Below, in pieces: positions 11,201-20,852 of a DNA stretch of 64,000 bases. The notes under the pieces were generated by a model. The model was not told the DNA's origin, searched no databases, and saw only the letters and a program-made list of their open reading frames with translations. The DNA is taken from contig JAMKCH010005362.1 of NCBI GenBank assembly GCA_023653785.1, positions 62,001-126,000 of the forward strand, in the 5' to 3' direction. Position 1 is the stretch's first letter; every line of letters begins with the position of its first letter. The position numbers and the translations under genes were made by a program. The stretch is from Ophioderma brevispina. Its lineage: Eukaryota > Echinodermata > Ophiuroidea > Amphilepidida > Ophiodermatidae.

Positions 11201-14200
11201 AATGAAAAATGATGGTAGTATGTTTTTCGATCCAGGCCCGTAACCAGGATTTTTTTAGGGGCGATTATTTTTAAAAGGGACTTTTCCCCCAAATTCGCCC
11301 GGGGGCGAAATTAATTTGGCAAAAGTGGATCTTTTTTTACCATTTTGGGGGCAAAAAAGCGCAAAACCCCCCTAATTCTCCCTCCGCTCGCAAAATCTAT
11401 TTTTTTACCTTTTTTAGCTCTTTTTAGGGGTTTTTAGGGGCTCTTGGGAATTTAGGGGCCCCCTCGCCCCCTCCTGGTTACGGACCTGTTTCGATCCTAT
11501 GTAGCAGGATCTTTATTGATACTGGTATAGGCTATTTTATAATTCTATATGTAACAGCAGTTATTGTCCTTTCGTGAACTCACCTTTTACAAATAACATT
11601 CATTCCATGATGATCCGTTTATGAGGTTTTAATAACTGATAACAATCAAAGGAAAAGTCACCCTGCCTTGACTGTCCTGGTCACCGGAACAATCTCATCC
11701 GAAAATATATGAACGCATGTTCTATAAAGTTGAAAAGTTTAATAATCGGCTGTTGCTTTATTCAGGCAATACGATCATAATAGAACATACAGGGTTAGCT
11801 TTTTTTATAGTAAAATGACAAGTTTAAGCTAGTATATACGAGTATATCAAGCCCTATTCGAAAACACAAAAGATCCACCACGTGCGGTGGGGGCCTGAAC
11901 TTTACAATAAGAGTGCCTATACGAGACCTTCGCCATAGGGGGTCGATCTGTCGATAACAGGGCTAAATAGGGGTCCTTTGGTGAAAGAAAATTCAAAGTG
12001 GAAACACAATATCAATGATCCACCCAAAAGAGTCAAAATATTTGAAATTTACAAAAATATCTTAAAGGTGAAGGATATGTCTGATGTAGAATTCGTATTA
12101 TCTTTTACAACTGAAAAATTGCCAGAAAAGGAAGAAACAGCAGTATTAAAAGATATGAATTTCCATTCAGTTATGTGTTGTAGTAAGTGTCCGTACGGAT
12201 AGTATTGATTAAAATATCCGATCTTGTCTTTATTAGATTGCTTTTGGTCTTATCATTTCAGGGGATGTTAGGATACTCATGCTTGATACAGCAATGCAAA
12301 CATGTTTGATAGTTTTTTTTTTTTCGATTTTTCTAATTTAACAATAGTGCTTATAAATCGGGGGGTCTACTTCAGTTTTTCTCCAAATCCAAATTGCTCT
12401 TTTTAACTCCCCATTTAGCTAATTTGCATGGTTTAAAATATAGTCTTTTCACCAAACTTATCGAGGGGTGTTCATTTGGGTCATCAGAACCATTTTGGCA
12501 TCAGCGATAGAAAAAAAAACATTTTTAGTATTTGTAATGTTTGTTTCAAGAAGAACTTTAAAAAGCTTTGAACGGATTCCTTTAAGAAATTATTAACTTT
12601 AAAATTCTCCAAACAAATTCTTGGCTAAAAACTTTTTTTGGGTTTCTAAAAGAACTAAAAAGAACCTAATAGAAATTTCTTTGGGGTTCTTTGTGTAGAA
12701 GGAAAAGACGTTCTTTGTAGCTCGTGTAAAACCTTAAACGTTAGAACCCTTAAAATCGTTAAAAAGAACTCCACAAATGTTCTTGTATAATATAGAAAGG
12801 TTTCTCAGCCAGGAAATTATTTTGAATAAAAAAGTTAACACAACTTTTTCATTAATTACTTTTGCAAATTACTATTGCAACAACCAAAAGGAGGACCCTC
12901 TTCAAGGTGCATTTTAGAACCTTTTAAGATTCTTTATAAAAAAACTTTAGAGGGTTCTTCTCTACGAATCAAAGGGGGTCTTAGTAGATTTTTTTATAGT
13001 AAAAGGATCACCACATATAATTAACATTTAAAGCTTTCAAGGACTAATTTTGGATTCAAGAACTCGGATTTTTAAAAATAAACCCCTAATGTTCTTTTAA
13101 TAAATTTCTTTTGAAGAAATAAACCGGTTGTGCAATGTTTTTCTTGAGCGTATAGTTTAAACTGAACGGTTTCACTTGAGCTATAAACTTTTCAAAATTG
13201 TTTTTGTTGGTCGAAGACAGAATATCTAAGAGTACTCTTCTTAATGCAAAGAGCGGATTTCGCTCAAGTAATGAGTAACTAAACTACGGGTCCCTTCTGA
13301 AAGAGTTAAGTTTGGCCCTTTTAAGATATTTTTGGGATCAAATTTACTCTTGCTAAGTTAAAAAAATTGTAAAATTTATCACTTGTAAAATTAAATTAAC
13401 CAAAAGAAATCTTCTAAAGGTGTAAAATTGGTCATCAATCCCTCTTTTCTAGAGTAATTAACCTCTTGCATTTGTATAGGAATCTCGTTAATTTTTCTAG
13501 CTCTCGCTGTCATAACGCTAATATGTGTATAACCCCGATTAAACCTACACTGCAAGACGAGAGTGTGCTAACCTTAACACATAGATGTTCATTATTAAAC
13601 ACCCTTCTGGAATCATATGGGACCACACCCATGTTAGTTTACATACAACCATTTCGGTGTTTTTTTATTTAAAACCACAAAAAATTTTTTATTTTATCTC
13701 AAATCGGGGCTGTAGGGCCAAATCGCTAAGACTTTACAACTTAATAATTAACTAGACATAACAATGCAACTTTGGAGGCAGCAGCTTAAACAGCGCCATA
13801 TTGCCACATTCAAACACCCTACAGCGAAACACACACACCGGATGGGTGGTGCAAGCTTTCATGGTTCATGTTTGCCCATTTCAATGAACCATGGAGAAAG
13901 TGGCATTCATGTTTTAAAATCAATATCTGTTAACAAATCAATCCCAATGGATTTTCCGAATTCGCAATATTATCACAATGTTTTTAGGCGCCCCCAATTT
14001 TTTCAAATTTGGGGGCGATTTTTACACGGTTGCCTATTCGGTCTGGCTAGTAAACTTACCTGTGAATTGTTAAGCTCGAACATGTCTATGTGTCACAAAC
14101 GAAGAATTTTGTACTAGACTAATTATTATCGTGGATCCCCGATAATATTCAAAAACGGCTGCTGGAACCGGCCTTCAAATGTGAAATGCCGGGAATAGCG

Positions 14201-17200
14201 CCATTACGTGTCTACGCTCATCCATTCGTTGTTTTAATAGTTCGGGCAACTCAAGTTAGAGGGGTTTTATTTTCTCGGTGGCACTATTTCATCATGGACG
14301 GACATAAAACGTACATTCCACTCTGCGTTAAGTAAATCTGGGATCCCATTCTAATTACAAATCGCTTTTTGTGATAATACGCATTTTTAGCATTTCTCGT
14401 TCGCAGGTATGTTTCCTACAACAATTACCAACGTAACTTTGCAAAAATATCAAATTTTGAAAATTGGGGGGCGCTCTCAAAAAATGTTCCAATATTTCTT
14501 TTAAATACCAGCAAGTGGTCCCACTGAGATTCGATCCGAGTACGTCCTTTTGCTCCAGAGGTAAGCTTGCTAACCGGTAGACCACGCCACTTCCACAATG
14601 GTGTTAACCCTAAAGGCCGGGGCCGGATCGGGCCCCCCTCGACATGTTTTTGTCTATCTCACCTATTTGTTATTTTTTGCACGCCGAAAAACCTCTACAA
14701 GACTTTTATTCTTTGAAGCCTTGGCTCGATTTAAGACTATTTGAACAAAATCGACCTACGGTTATGACGCCGGCGTTACTTACTCGCGCACTATTAGCGC
14801 GTGCGAAAAAACCTTTTCCCATTGACATTAGACGGAACCGCAGAAATCCATTTTTTGTGCTAAGGATACAGTTCAGTATGTTTTAATCTTATTCTTGAAT
14901 TTATTTGTAGTAAAGGCATGTGTGCGCATACTTTTTGACACACATCATGGCCAAAAAATCCAACTTTTTGCTTGAAAAAAATGGCGAAAACCATGAATAT
15001 TTTGCGATTTTAAAGATTTTTTCGCATTTTGCATGAACGTCATGTTTGACGTCATACAAGGTAGGTGTGTGCTTATTTGATATCAAAGGACGCGGGAGGG
15101 GTCATAGCTATCCGTTTCCGAGAGATTCTATCGGGGGCGGAATCCAGCCCCCCCCCCCCCCCGCCCCCCCCCGGCGGTGATATGGGGTCCAAAAAGCCCG
15201 GCATTTTTTAGGGTTAAATTCACCATGTTAGTGTTTATATTAACACCAATTTTGGTTTACAAACCAATGTATGATATGACCTGTTTGGTGGTTTAATTTT
15301 TACACGTGTCGGTATTAAGTATTTTTTTTAACAACGCCGGTGCCAATTTTACACCACTGGTGTTACTTTAGACCCTCTGGTGTTAATTACACCATTTTAG
15401 TAGAAATGTTTGATTTTTTGTTGTTGACAAACATGCAATTGTAATCCGTACCGTCCACATGTAAGGTTTATACATATAAAAACTTTACAAAATACAATTA
15501 AATTGTGCAGCAACACCGAGCTGTGTTCAAATACTATTCAACAACAGAAACTAACATACCGAGAGCTTACAAACCCCGACTTTGTTTAACAATTTACCTC
15601 CCCGTTTTTTTGCAGCGTATGGGTATTATCTCCTCGGCTTTGGGGCCTGAGGGCCCCTTGGCGACTTAGAGCCTTTTGACTAAATTTACCCTATGTGATA
15701 GCTGCAAATGTGCCTGTAAGTCTTCCTCATGTTCTTTCATTCAGGAACCCATGGCGCTCAGGGCCCTGTTGGCCCTCGAGGGAATATTGGATACCAAGGT
15801 GAAATAGGAGAAAGGGATCGAATGGGTTGCCTGGACCAATTGGTTTGACGGCCCACCCTGACAACAGGGTAACGGGGCCCCGTTGCATCCAAAAAAAAAA
15901 AAGGAGGGCGGCCCGGTACAGAACGTCGTAATAGTATAATTGAAGAGATATTTAGATGCACAGGCTGTGTAATGTCAAATAATGTGCACTGAATTTTTGT
16001 AGGAATTCGAAAAACCTGGGTTTTTCCTAATCGAGAAAGCAGATTTATTTGTTCGAAAACTGGGTTCCCCCCTCGAATATATAGTTTTTAATTCGACACC
16101 CGGCGTTTTTTTTCAAGAAAAAAGTTGACCGATTCGAAGAGCCAAGTTGTAGAAAACGGTTCAAAACGCAGATTAAGAAACCCATGTTTTCTATTTGGCA
16201 ATTTTAGGTTTTTTCAAATTGAAAAAGGTGGGTTTTTAATTACCGCCCAACACTCCAAAATACGAAAAAAATATTGCACACATCATCAAGCAAGCTGATT
16301 TGTTTGGGACCCATTTTTGGAACTTTTCCCAAGTCAACTTTTTCTCTGTCGAGAACGTACTTTTCGAATTCGAGAAACTGGGTCTATTTGACGAGATATA
16401 TTTCCTTATAGTATTTCTGATGTTATTTTGTAGTGTTATCTCAAGATAAAAGCTTCCTTTTCTGGAGAAAGAAATTTTATAGATAAGATTTGTTCACCTC
16501 CAGATAAGGGCAGTTAATTGTGAGTAATTTTGGCCTTTATTTGAGTTCAATTTTTGTTATATCAATTACAGGTTTATCGCCAGTCAACGAGTGTTATGAT
16601 ATAACGCACCCTTATCTTGAGGTAAGGTGAGAAGTGAAACATCTTGAGCTTTCATAAATGCGCCTTAATGTAGTGATTTTGATATTATTTTTTCTCAAGG
16701 TATAGTGACGGATAAGAACTTCGCCGCAATGCATTCGTCAGGAGTAATCGCACTTGACCTTCGGTCTCGGGCTGCCTGACGACACATCCGGTCCGCGTGC
16801 GATTACCTTACGATGCCACTGGGCTAAGGCCTTATCCTTATCATAACAATGTCTACACTCCAAATAACGCTCCTTAGCTAAGCTAACGGTTCCTTGTGCT
16901 AAAACTCATCCCAAGTTAACATATACCAATTTAACGAATATAGCTGAGATTTCTCGTTATGAAACTAGAGCGACTTTAAAATGTCCGGATCCGGAGATTT
17001 TGAAGAGTGGTCTATGAGGGACTGAAGCACGGTGCGAAGATGTTATGGTTTCCGTAAAACAACGGTATAGAGTGCATCACCTCGATTACTTTTATCTGAA
17101 CTCTGAATGGCCTTTTAACTATAAAAATGAACTTCTTTTCTTTTTCTCGGTTTGTTTTGTTTTTAATTTTTTATTTGTATAATTTTATTTTATTTTTTAT

Positions 17201-20200
17201 TTTTGCGTTGCAGTTTTAAAGGCACGATTTGGGAGACATAGGTCCCAACGAAAAGGGTGACTGCGCATGCCCGCCTCCAAATCCGGAATCAACTAAAAGA
17301 AAGAAGGGTCCCCGGGTGGGTTAGTCTCCTTTCCGTGGCAAGAAACTACCGGTCTCACAGCTGATCGTGGACCAGTGGTCATGAAATGGGACCAAGAACT
17401 TACAATGTTGGCGGCAATTTTAATATACACACTGGTATTTTACTGTATGTAGCTGGTAAGTGCTTGATATATTATAGTATTGATGTGCAAGAATTGTAAT
17501 TGAATGACACCGTCAGAAAGATAGCTAAAAGTAGAGAGAGATGAGGGAGGAACGTGAGGAAGTTTCTTTCTATGGAGAGTTGGGACTTGGGTAAGCGAAA
17601 GGGAGTCTCTTCAGCGTCCTCAGGGGTCCCTCCTGTCACCCTACCTTTAATTACAAGGAGGTAAATATAAATCCCAAAAGATTGGGACCAATCCATTTTA
17701 AGATTTAAAATTAAATCTTTATAGATGTACAATTTTAATCTATAAGAGTAAATCTAAAAATGGATGGTCCCTTTTTTACACTCTATTATCTACGGGCTCT
17801 ATTTTAATCCTGTACTTAGAGCCGGACCCTGGTCAAGAAGCTCAAGGAGGAGAGGGAGAAAGGATCGAGGTAAGATGGAGGGTAAGGTCAAGGTGTATTC
17901 AAAGAAAATGGCAACTTCTAACCCTTTTTTTGTCATCTATACGGTGAAGGGGTTGGAACCCTGGAAAGGGTTCTTAAAATCTGAGAACCACAAAAAGGTT
18001 TCTAACAGACGATAAAATGTTCTTTCACAAAAACTGTTTATTAACACATTTATGGTTCTACTCGATAACTGAACCATAAAGGTGCTTCTACAACAATATA
18101 AAGAACTATTTTGGTTCATTCATTGGAACCTATATACGGGCGGGTTTCCATATAGAGGATAAGTTTAGAACTCTTTCGCACGCTTTTTCCTTGGTATTGA
18201 TGTGCACTAGAATTGTAATTGATGACACCGTAGGAAAGATAGCTACAGAGAATAGAGAGATGAGGGAGGAACGTGAGGAAGTTTGCATTTCTATGGAGAG
18301 TTGGGACTTGGGTAAGCGAACGGAGGTCCTCTTCAAGCTTCCTCAGGGGTCCCTCCTTCACCCTACACTTTAAATTACAGGGATTTACATAAACCCAAAA
18401 GATTTTGGACCAATCCATTTTAAGATTTAAAATTAAAATCTTATAGATGTAAAATTTTAATGCTATAAGAGTTAAATCTAAAATGGCTTGGTCCCTTTTT
18501 ACATCTATTGATCTACGGTTCTATTTTAAATCCTTGTAATTGAGGCGTACCCTGGTCAGAGAGCTCAATGAGGGAGAGGGAGAAAGGATCGAGGTAAGAG
18601 GAGGGTTAAGGTCAAGGTGCTATTCAAAGAAAAATGCACTTAGAACCCTTTTTTGTCATCTTTGGTAAGGAACCTGAAGAGTTCTTTAAAATCTGAGAAC
18701 CCAAGGTCCCTAACAGAACGATAAAATGTGCTTTTACTGCTTCATTACACCATTAGGTTCCTACATCTATAACTGACCCATAAAAGGTGCTATACAACAA
18801 TATAAAGAACTATTTTGGTTCATTAGTGAACCTTATCTAACGGCCGGGTTCCATATAGCGGATAAGTTAAACCCTCTTTCGCACCTTTTTTCCTTAGAGT
18901 CAATATTGTGTGTGTGTGTGTGTGGGCTCGCTGTGTGGGGTGGTGGGTTGTGGGTTGTGTGTGGGGTTGTGGGTGGATTTGGTAATATGGTTGTGGGGTG
19001 GTGGGGGGGGGTGGCGGTGAATGTTGGTGTGGCTGTGGAGCGTATGTGGAATGTGCGTGAGTTGAAGTATTGCGTGAGTGTTGATTGCTTGGTTGATTGA
19101 TTGATGATTGATTGGGTTGGTGGTGGGGTGAGTGATAGTGAGTGATTGATTGATTGATTGGTTCGTTGACTTGATTGATTGGTGGGGCGGTATGAGTGAG
19201 TGCGTGGAGTGAGTGATGAGTGAGTGAGTGATTGAGGAGTGAGTGAACGAACATGCAATGCGTGCATGTGTAGTTTCAGTTTTTTTCGGTGGGGAGGTAA
19301 CTTGGACGCTATTGACTCACAATTTCGTCTTATTCTTTCTTCTAGGCTCTTACTTTTTCACCTTCCCCCTATACAATTTTCCAATCAGAACTTCCCGTTG
19401 TGCTTATAGAATGGTAAGTACCATATAGAAAACATTAACACTCTAAAAAGGGTTCACTTAGAGAACATTTTGTTGTATCTGAAGTGGAGCCCAACAAACC
19501 AAAATGGTTCTGCAAGATTATTTAACTTTATGCAAAAATTAAGATCCTATTTTCCAAGCTTTACAGAACCCTTTTAGATTCTTTAAGATCTTCCCGATTT
19601 ATGCGTACAACCCTCTCATGCAGAATGGATTAGAATCTTTATATTGTCCAAGAACCTGGAGAGAAATTTTTTGTTTTTCGGCTGGTATATTTTTTGTATT
19701 CGTCTAACTTTTTGTTGCGCTTGCATTGACTCAAAAAAAAAATCAATCCCTCGCGGCGTTTTTGCGTTTAATTATCGCATGGTAGACACCCCCGCCATGC
19801 ACTAACGAAGTGCCCATGACAAAAATACCAAACTTAAAGGGGGATTTGCCCCTAATTTAAGGATATGAAGTTTTTCATCTTGATAGATTGGCCTCACCCA
19901 ACCCCCATCTGTAAAGTTTCGCGCCGATATTTTCAATCCATTGTGATGCGAGCGCCTAAAAACTTAATTTTAAGCCCATAGAGTACTGTGCAAATTATAT
20001 TGGCCTCGACCAAAATGGGGCACATTTTTGCGCTCATAATCTTCCTAACCCCACACCCTTTTGCCCTAAGATTTCCCAGGGCAAATGAGGAAAAAAGTAG
20101 CTTTCTTTGATACAAATGTTGGACCACTTCCGGTCAAATCTGGGGCTTCTGGGACGAGGCTATTAGCGATCGGGCAACGGACCTTTAATATTTACTGTGA

Positions 20201-20673
20201 TTTGATTTTCATAATGCACATAACCCCTAGTGACATAAACTAAAATAATTAAAAACCAAGTATGGTAGGCCATTGGTGCATAGCGGTGTACTGTAGAAAC
20301 CTAAAGTAAAATACAAGTAAACATCCAAAATATATTAAAATGCCATGAGGAGCATTTAAAATGTTTGCCGTAACACTCCACTCCCTAACCTATTATTATG
20401 TGTCATTTTGATCTCTAGGTGAACATATGGGTTGGTGCTATAGATTACGGGCCTATGGACAGTGAAGATTCTACTAGTAATAGCGCCATCCTGGATTTAC
20501 TAGAAACGAATATGATATGGTTGCAGCCTATGAAGGGACGAGAAGGGTACAGCGTCACTACAAATTCACAACATTCTCAGGATTCCTTATTTTCCCGGAT
20601 TGAACTGATTATTAGAAGAGCTGACCCCTTGGCACGTTCAGCGCACTGTTCGAACAAAATACTATATACTTGA
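4781..20673 (+). CDS. Collagen-C1q domain secreted protein (spliced)
   Basis: Whole-gene span with introns. Coding exons recognised: 4781-5243, 15745-15868, 17214-17455, 19346-19413 and 20419-20673, each bounded by GT/AG. Order of parts: signal peptide, Pro/Glu-rich acidic stalk, collagen GXY triplets, short Cys/Pro linker, C1q domain. C1q proteins with a collagen stalk form secreted trimers and higher oligomers. In invertebrates they often act as soluble pattern-recognition lectins or matrix proteins; which role applies here cannot be told from sequence. Exons 2, 3 and 5 contain single-base length differences that break the frame, while splice sites and domain order stay intact, so I favour sequence error over true pseudogene. 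Exon phases 1, 1, 1, 0 are consistent with one gene if one missing base at the exon 3 start is allowed. Confidence 0.85.
5590..5790 (+). repeat. Histone-mRNA-3'-end-like stem-loops, tandem
   Basis: At 5698-5713 GGCTCTTTTTAGAGCC is a perfect 6-bp stem with 4-base loop followed by ACC, as in replication-dependent histone mRNA 3' ends. At 5761-5776 GGCTCTTTTCAGAGGC is one base off consensus and followed by ACCAATA. A weaker third lies near 5609-5624. The surrounding DNA is also similar between units (TGCTTGTTCTCTGTT versus TGTTTGCTGTTTGTTCTG). No histone coding remnant was recognised upstream, so these are relics or look-alikes. Confidence 0.5.
5791..6363. other. Intron DNA; small palindrome
   Basis: No gene seen. 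AACTACATC/GATGTAGTT form a 9-bp stem around CCGGGA near 5889-5912. The rest is unremarkable. Confidence 0.4.
6364..6551. mobile_element. 188-bp MITE with 29-bp inverted ends
   Basis: Left end GTGAGTGCAAGAAGGCCGTA and right end (reverse complement) GTGAATGCAAGAAGGTCGTA match over about 27 of 29 bases, continuing AGTGCAATA. No coding content. Superfamily unknown. Confidence 0.75.
6609..6756. repeat. Two interleaved inverted repeats
   Basis: Segment a (GGTACATCCCAGGTCAT, from about 6610) pairs with 6716-6733, and segment b (TTCCTGCCACATATTCAC, 6639-6656) pairs perfectly with 6739-6756. The order is a, b, a', b', which is interleaved rather than nested. Confidence 0.65.
6805..7000. repeat. GTGTTA/TAACAC-rich element
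   Basis: Dense TTTTAACAC and GTGTTAAAAT words in both orientations. Similar patches lie at 15200-15410 and 20853-21033, which suggests a family of small AT-rich elements. Ends not fixed. Confidence 0.45.
7162..7944. mobile_element. Inverted-repeat element with internal tandem units
   Basis: Arms 7162-7260 and 7841-7944 are reverse complements with moderate divergence; the best block is CCTCGCAAAAATCCTG...TTTTTCGCTAGAGGCC. Between them lie about three diverged units of roughly 125-130 bp. Two of these carry GCCGGTGGCCGCCATCTTGG (about 7597) and GCCGGCGGCCATCTAGG (about 7728), which contain YY1-like GCCGCCATCTTGG cores. No transposase seen. Confidence 0.65.
8074..9135. mobile_element. Tc1/mariner-like non-autonomous element in a LINE
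   Basis: Flanked by TA at 8072-8073 and 9136-9137. The ends CAGCCTGTCTCAAAAAAGTG and (reverse complement) CAGCCTGTCTAAAAAAATGG match closely, and similarity continues with decay for about 200 bp (shared AGACCAGGCTTTCCA and TTGTTTCATCT blocks). TA duplication and CAG ends are typical of Tc1/mariner. The 1062-bp interior has no transposase frame that I recognise; a few open frames up to 82 codons show no DD[E/D] blocks. Confidence 0.85.
9222..9696. mobile_element. 475-bp TIR element nested in the LINE
   Basis: Perfect inverted ends of about 29 bp beginning CTATAGTAGATTCAACCCAT and continuing CGTGTCACC at both termini. It interrupts the same LINE about 85 bp downstream of the first insertion. 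The interior has no recognisable protein. Superfamily not assigned. Confidence 0.85.
9813..10312. mobile_element. 500-bp GGTCAAAA/TTTTGACC element
   Basis: The ends CACACTTAAAAATACGGTG and (reverse complement) CACACTTAAAACGACGGGGTC are inverted. The interior is built of irregular units such as GGGTCAAAAATGACTATATT, TTGACCCC and GGTTGATATC in alternating orientation. No coding content. It probably inserted into the end of the LINE piece that stops at 9812. Confidence 0.65.
10313..10620. repeat. (TTTG)n-headed AT-rich sequence
   Basis: Starts with GTTTGTTTGTTTGTTTATT, then AT-rich DNA with TACTGGGTCC and ATGGCCCAGTC words. It could be the 3' tail of a retroelement in reverse orientation. No protein recognised. 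Confidence 0.3.
10623..10721. mobile_element. 99-bp palindromic MITE
   Basis: Arms TTAAAGGTCCCAGGAAATGG and (reverse complement) TTAAAGGTTCCAGGAAATGA, continuing GATGATAAAC-TACT-CAAA, pair over about 42 bp with few mismatches around a loop of about 15 bp. The TTAAAGGT terminus is shared with MITE families A, B and C further on. Confidence 0.8.
10722..11232. other. No gene; one mariner-like end
   Basis: Near 10797 TACAGTGTGTCTCAAAATAA looks like a Tc1/mariner terminus, but no matching right end was found. The minus-strand 73-codon frame at 10878-11099 has no recognisable features. Confidence 0.35.
11233..11488. mobile_element. hAT-like MITE with 8-bp target duplication
   Basis: Ends CAGGCCCGTAACCAGGA and (reverse complement) CAGGTCCGTAACCAGGA. 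The direct repeat TTTCGATC flanks both sides (11225-11232 and 11489-11496). An 8-bp duplication with CAGG ends is typical of hAT. The interior is G/C-tract rich and non-coding. Confidence 0.85.
11960..12330. mobile_element. MITE family F copy, diverged
   Basis: Contains AATGATCCACCCAAAAGAGTCAAAATATTTG, close to 41715-41750 (GTGATCCACCTGAAAGAGTC), and shares the later GTCCGTACGGATAG-like block and AACATG tail. The TIR of this family (GGCACTRCCAGTGAT) is worn at the left end. The 74-codon frame at 11978-12202 is within it and not a gene. Confidence 0.55.
12331..13140. repeat. AGAACC/GGTTCTTT dispersed repeat
   Basis: Many AGAACCTTT, GGTTCTTTGTGTAGAA and AAAGGTTTCTCAGCCAGGAA phrases. The same phrases recur at 17940-18110, 18650-18830, 19440-19680, 21540-21960 and 29450-29600. 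This is a dispersed family with short inverted words; full ends not defined. Confidence 0.6.
13141..14512. other. Intron DNA without recognised gene
   Basis: A patch at 13540-13640 carries TAACAC/GTGTTA-like words. The open frame at 13764-14117 (117 codons) has no signal, domain or splice context and is judged chance. Confidence 0.4.
14513..14592 (-). pseudogene. tRNA-like sequence (tRNA pseudogene or SINE head)
   Basis: Read on the minus strand it has an acceptor-like pair AAGTGGC/ACCACTT, an A-box-like GTGGTCTACCGGTTAGC, the loop CTCTGGA (anticodon position CTG, Gln-like) with a poorly paired stem, and a B-box GGATCGAATCTC (14526-14537). The anticodon stem is too mismatched for a functional tRNA. 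A tRNA-derived SINE head is equally likely. Confidence 0.6.
14593..15744. other. End of intron 1: C-tract and GTGTTA element
   Basis: A run of C with few interruptions at about 15148-15173. The stretch 15200-15410 is rich in GTGTTA and TAACACC words like those at 6805 and 20853. A polypyrimidine-CAG acceptor ends the intron at 15744. No exon seen in between. Confidence 0.45.
15745..15868 (+). CDS. C1q gene exon 2: collagen triplets
   Basis: Joined to exon 1 (phase 1) it continues the GXY series: [24 protein letters not shown]. It is then disturbed by one missing base near 15815, after which [12 protein letters not shown] follow. A second length error near 15850 precedes the final triplets. 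A donor-like CAGG|GTAACG fits the end at 15868. The written frame hits a stop, but the GXY pattern resumes in another frame each time, so the exon is real. Errors sit in homopolymers (GGG, CCC). Confidence 0.75.
15869..17213. other. C1q gene intron 2
   Basis: No coding exon recognised. It starts near a 12-base A run. 16020-16400 repeats CGAA...CTGGGTT words in both orientations. 16430-16640 has ATCTCAAGATAA and TTATCTTGAGGTAA, an inverted pair. The intron ends in a long T-rich tract and TTGCAG at 17213. Confidence 0.5.
16703..16847. repeat. Inverted repeat with ~40-bp arms
   Basis: The arms GATAAGAACTTCGCC...AGTAATCGCAC and GTGCGATTACCTTACG...GGCCTTATC are reverse complements with several mismatches. 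On the minus strand TTAGCCCAGTGGCATC resembles a pol III A-box, but no clear B-box follows, so no tRNA is called. Confidence 0.5.
17214..17455 (+). CDS. C1q gene exon 3: linker and first half of C1q
   Basis: Reading across frames gives collagen end [16 protein letters not shown], then a Lys/Arg linker, then C1q blocks [25 protein letters not shown] and [12 protein letters not shown], ending VAG at a GTAAGT donor (17456). NVGGNFN..TG is a hallmark of C1q domains. Four or more single-base shifts are needed within about 240 bp, nearly all at runs of the same base. The phase at the 5' junction also needs one extra G after CAG. Confidence 0.75.
17478..18897. repeat. 717-bp tandem duplication, two noisy copies
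   Basis: Copy one (17478-18194) and copy two (18195-18897) both begin TATTGATGTGCA and end CTTTTTTCCTT. They run collinear throughout but differ by dozens of one-base insertions and deletions, mostly in homopolymers, with few clean substitutions. Both contain the AGAACC-type repeat near their ends. The frames of 60-100 codons here are not genes. Confidence 0.85.
18905..19250. repeat. GT/TGAG/GATT simple-sequence tract
   Basis: (GT)n, then G-rich GTGGTGGG, then TTGATTGA and GTGAGTGA tandem words. The large minus-strand frames of His/Thr/Pro-rich peptides here come from the repeat, not from genes. Confidence 0.9.
19346..19413 (+). CDS. C1q gene exon 4: middle of C1q
   Basis: A 68-bp exon between TTCTAG acceptor (19345) and GTAAGT donor (19414). 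Joined in phase 1 to exon 3 it reads [20 protein letters not shown] then YRM. SYFFTF corresponds to the VYFFTF strand that follows the first half of C1q domains. It ends in phase 0 and joins directly to VNIWVGA of exon 5. No frameshift within this exon. Confidence 0.8.
19440..20418. other. C1q gene intron 4
   Basis: 19440-19680 holds an AGAACC-type repeat copy. The rest, including the 64-codon minus frame at 19933-20127, shows nothing recognisable. It ends with GATCTCTAG acceptor. Confidence 0.45.
20419..20673 (+). CDS. C1q gene exon 5: C-terminal half of C1q
   Basis: Open to TGA at 20671-20673. It reads [20 protein letters not shown] then [20 protein letters not shown] and later [11 protein letters not shown]. 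These correspond to the SNSAVLxLxxGDxVWL and tFSGfxL strands of C1q. The normally conserved FSG-aromatic is FSRI here. One extra C and one missing T in adjacent runs would explain it, and the true stop may then lie nearer. The residues after ELII ([10 protein letters not shown]...) are unlike C1q tails and may be read-through. Confidence 0.85.
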   Translation: MNIWVGAIDYGPMDSEDSTSNSAILDLLETNMIWLQPMKGREGYSVTTNSQHSQDSLFSRIELIIRRADPLARSAHCSNKILYT

Positions 20674-20852
20674 AAACCTTTTTTGTCATCTCCGTTGTAC
20701 ACTGTTTGACCGGTGTAAAAGGAGATATATAGTCCACTGGAACCATAGTCTGGGCTCCATAGACAATGGATTATGCGGAATAAGCGTGAACTATATATGT
20801 TGATTGAAGAGTCAACTGAATCGGAGTGCCCATACTGTTTTTACCGTGTAGG
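20674..20852. other. 3' flank of the C1q gene
   Basis: Presumed 3' UTR. No clear AATAAA close to the stop was seen. Confidence 0.3.

Noticed and set aside
14513..14592. Functional tRNA-Gln (CTG)
   Set aside because: The B-box and acceptor resemble a tRNA, but the anticodon stem is badly mismatched, so a pseudogene or SINE is more likely.
15758..15961. 67-codon minus frame over the collagen exon
   Set aside because: Antisense shadow of GXY codons of C1q exon 2.
16703..16847. tRNA or SINE from an A-box-like word
   Set aside because: No B-box at the right distance; better explained as a plain inverted repeat.
18823..19267. 143- and 144-codon minus-strand His/Thr/Pro-rich frames
   Set aside because: Produced by GT, TGAG and GATT simple repeats. 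Two frames are open at once, which is typical of repeats.
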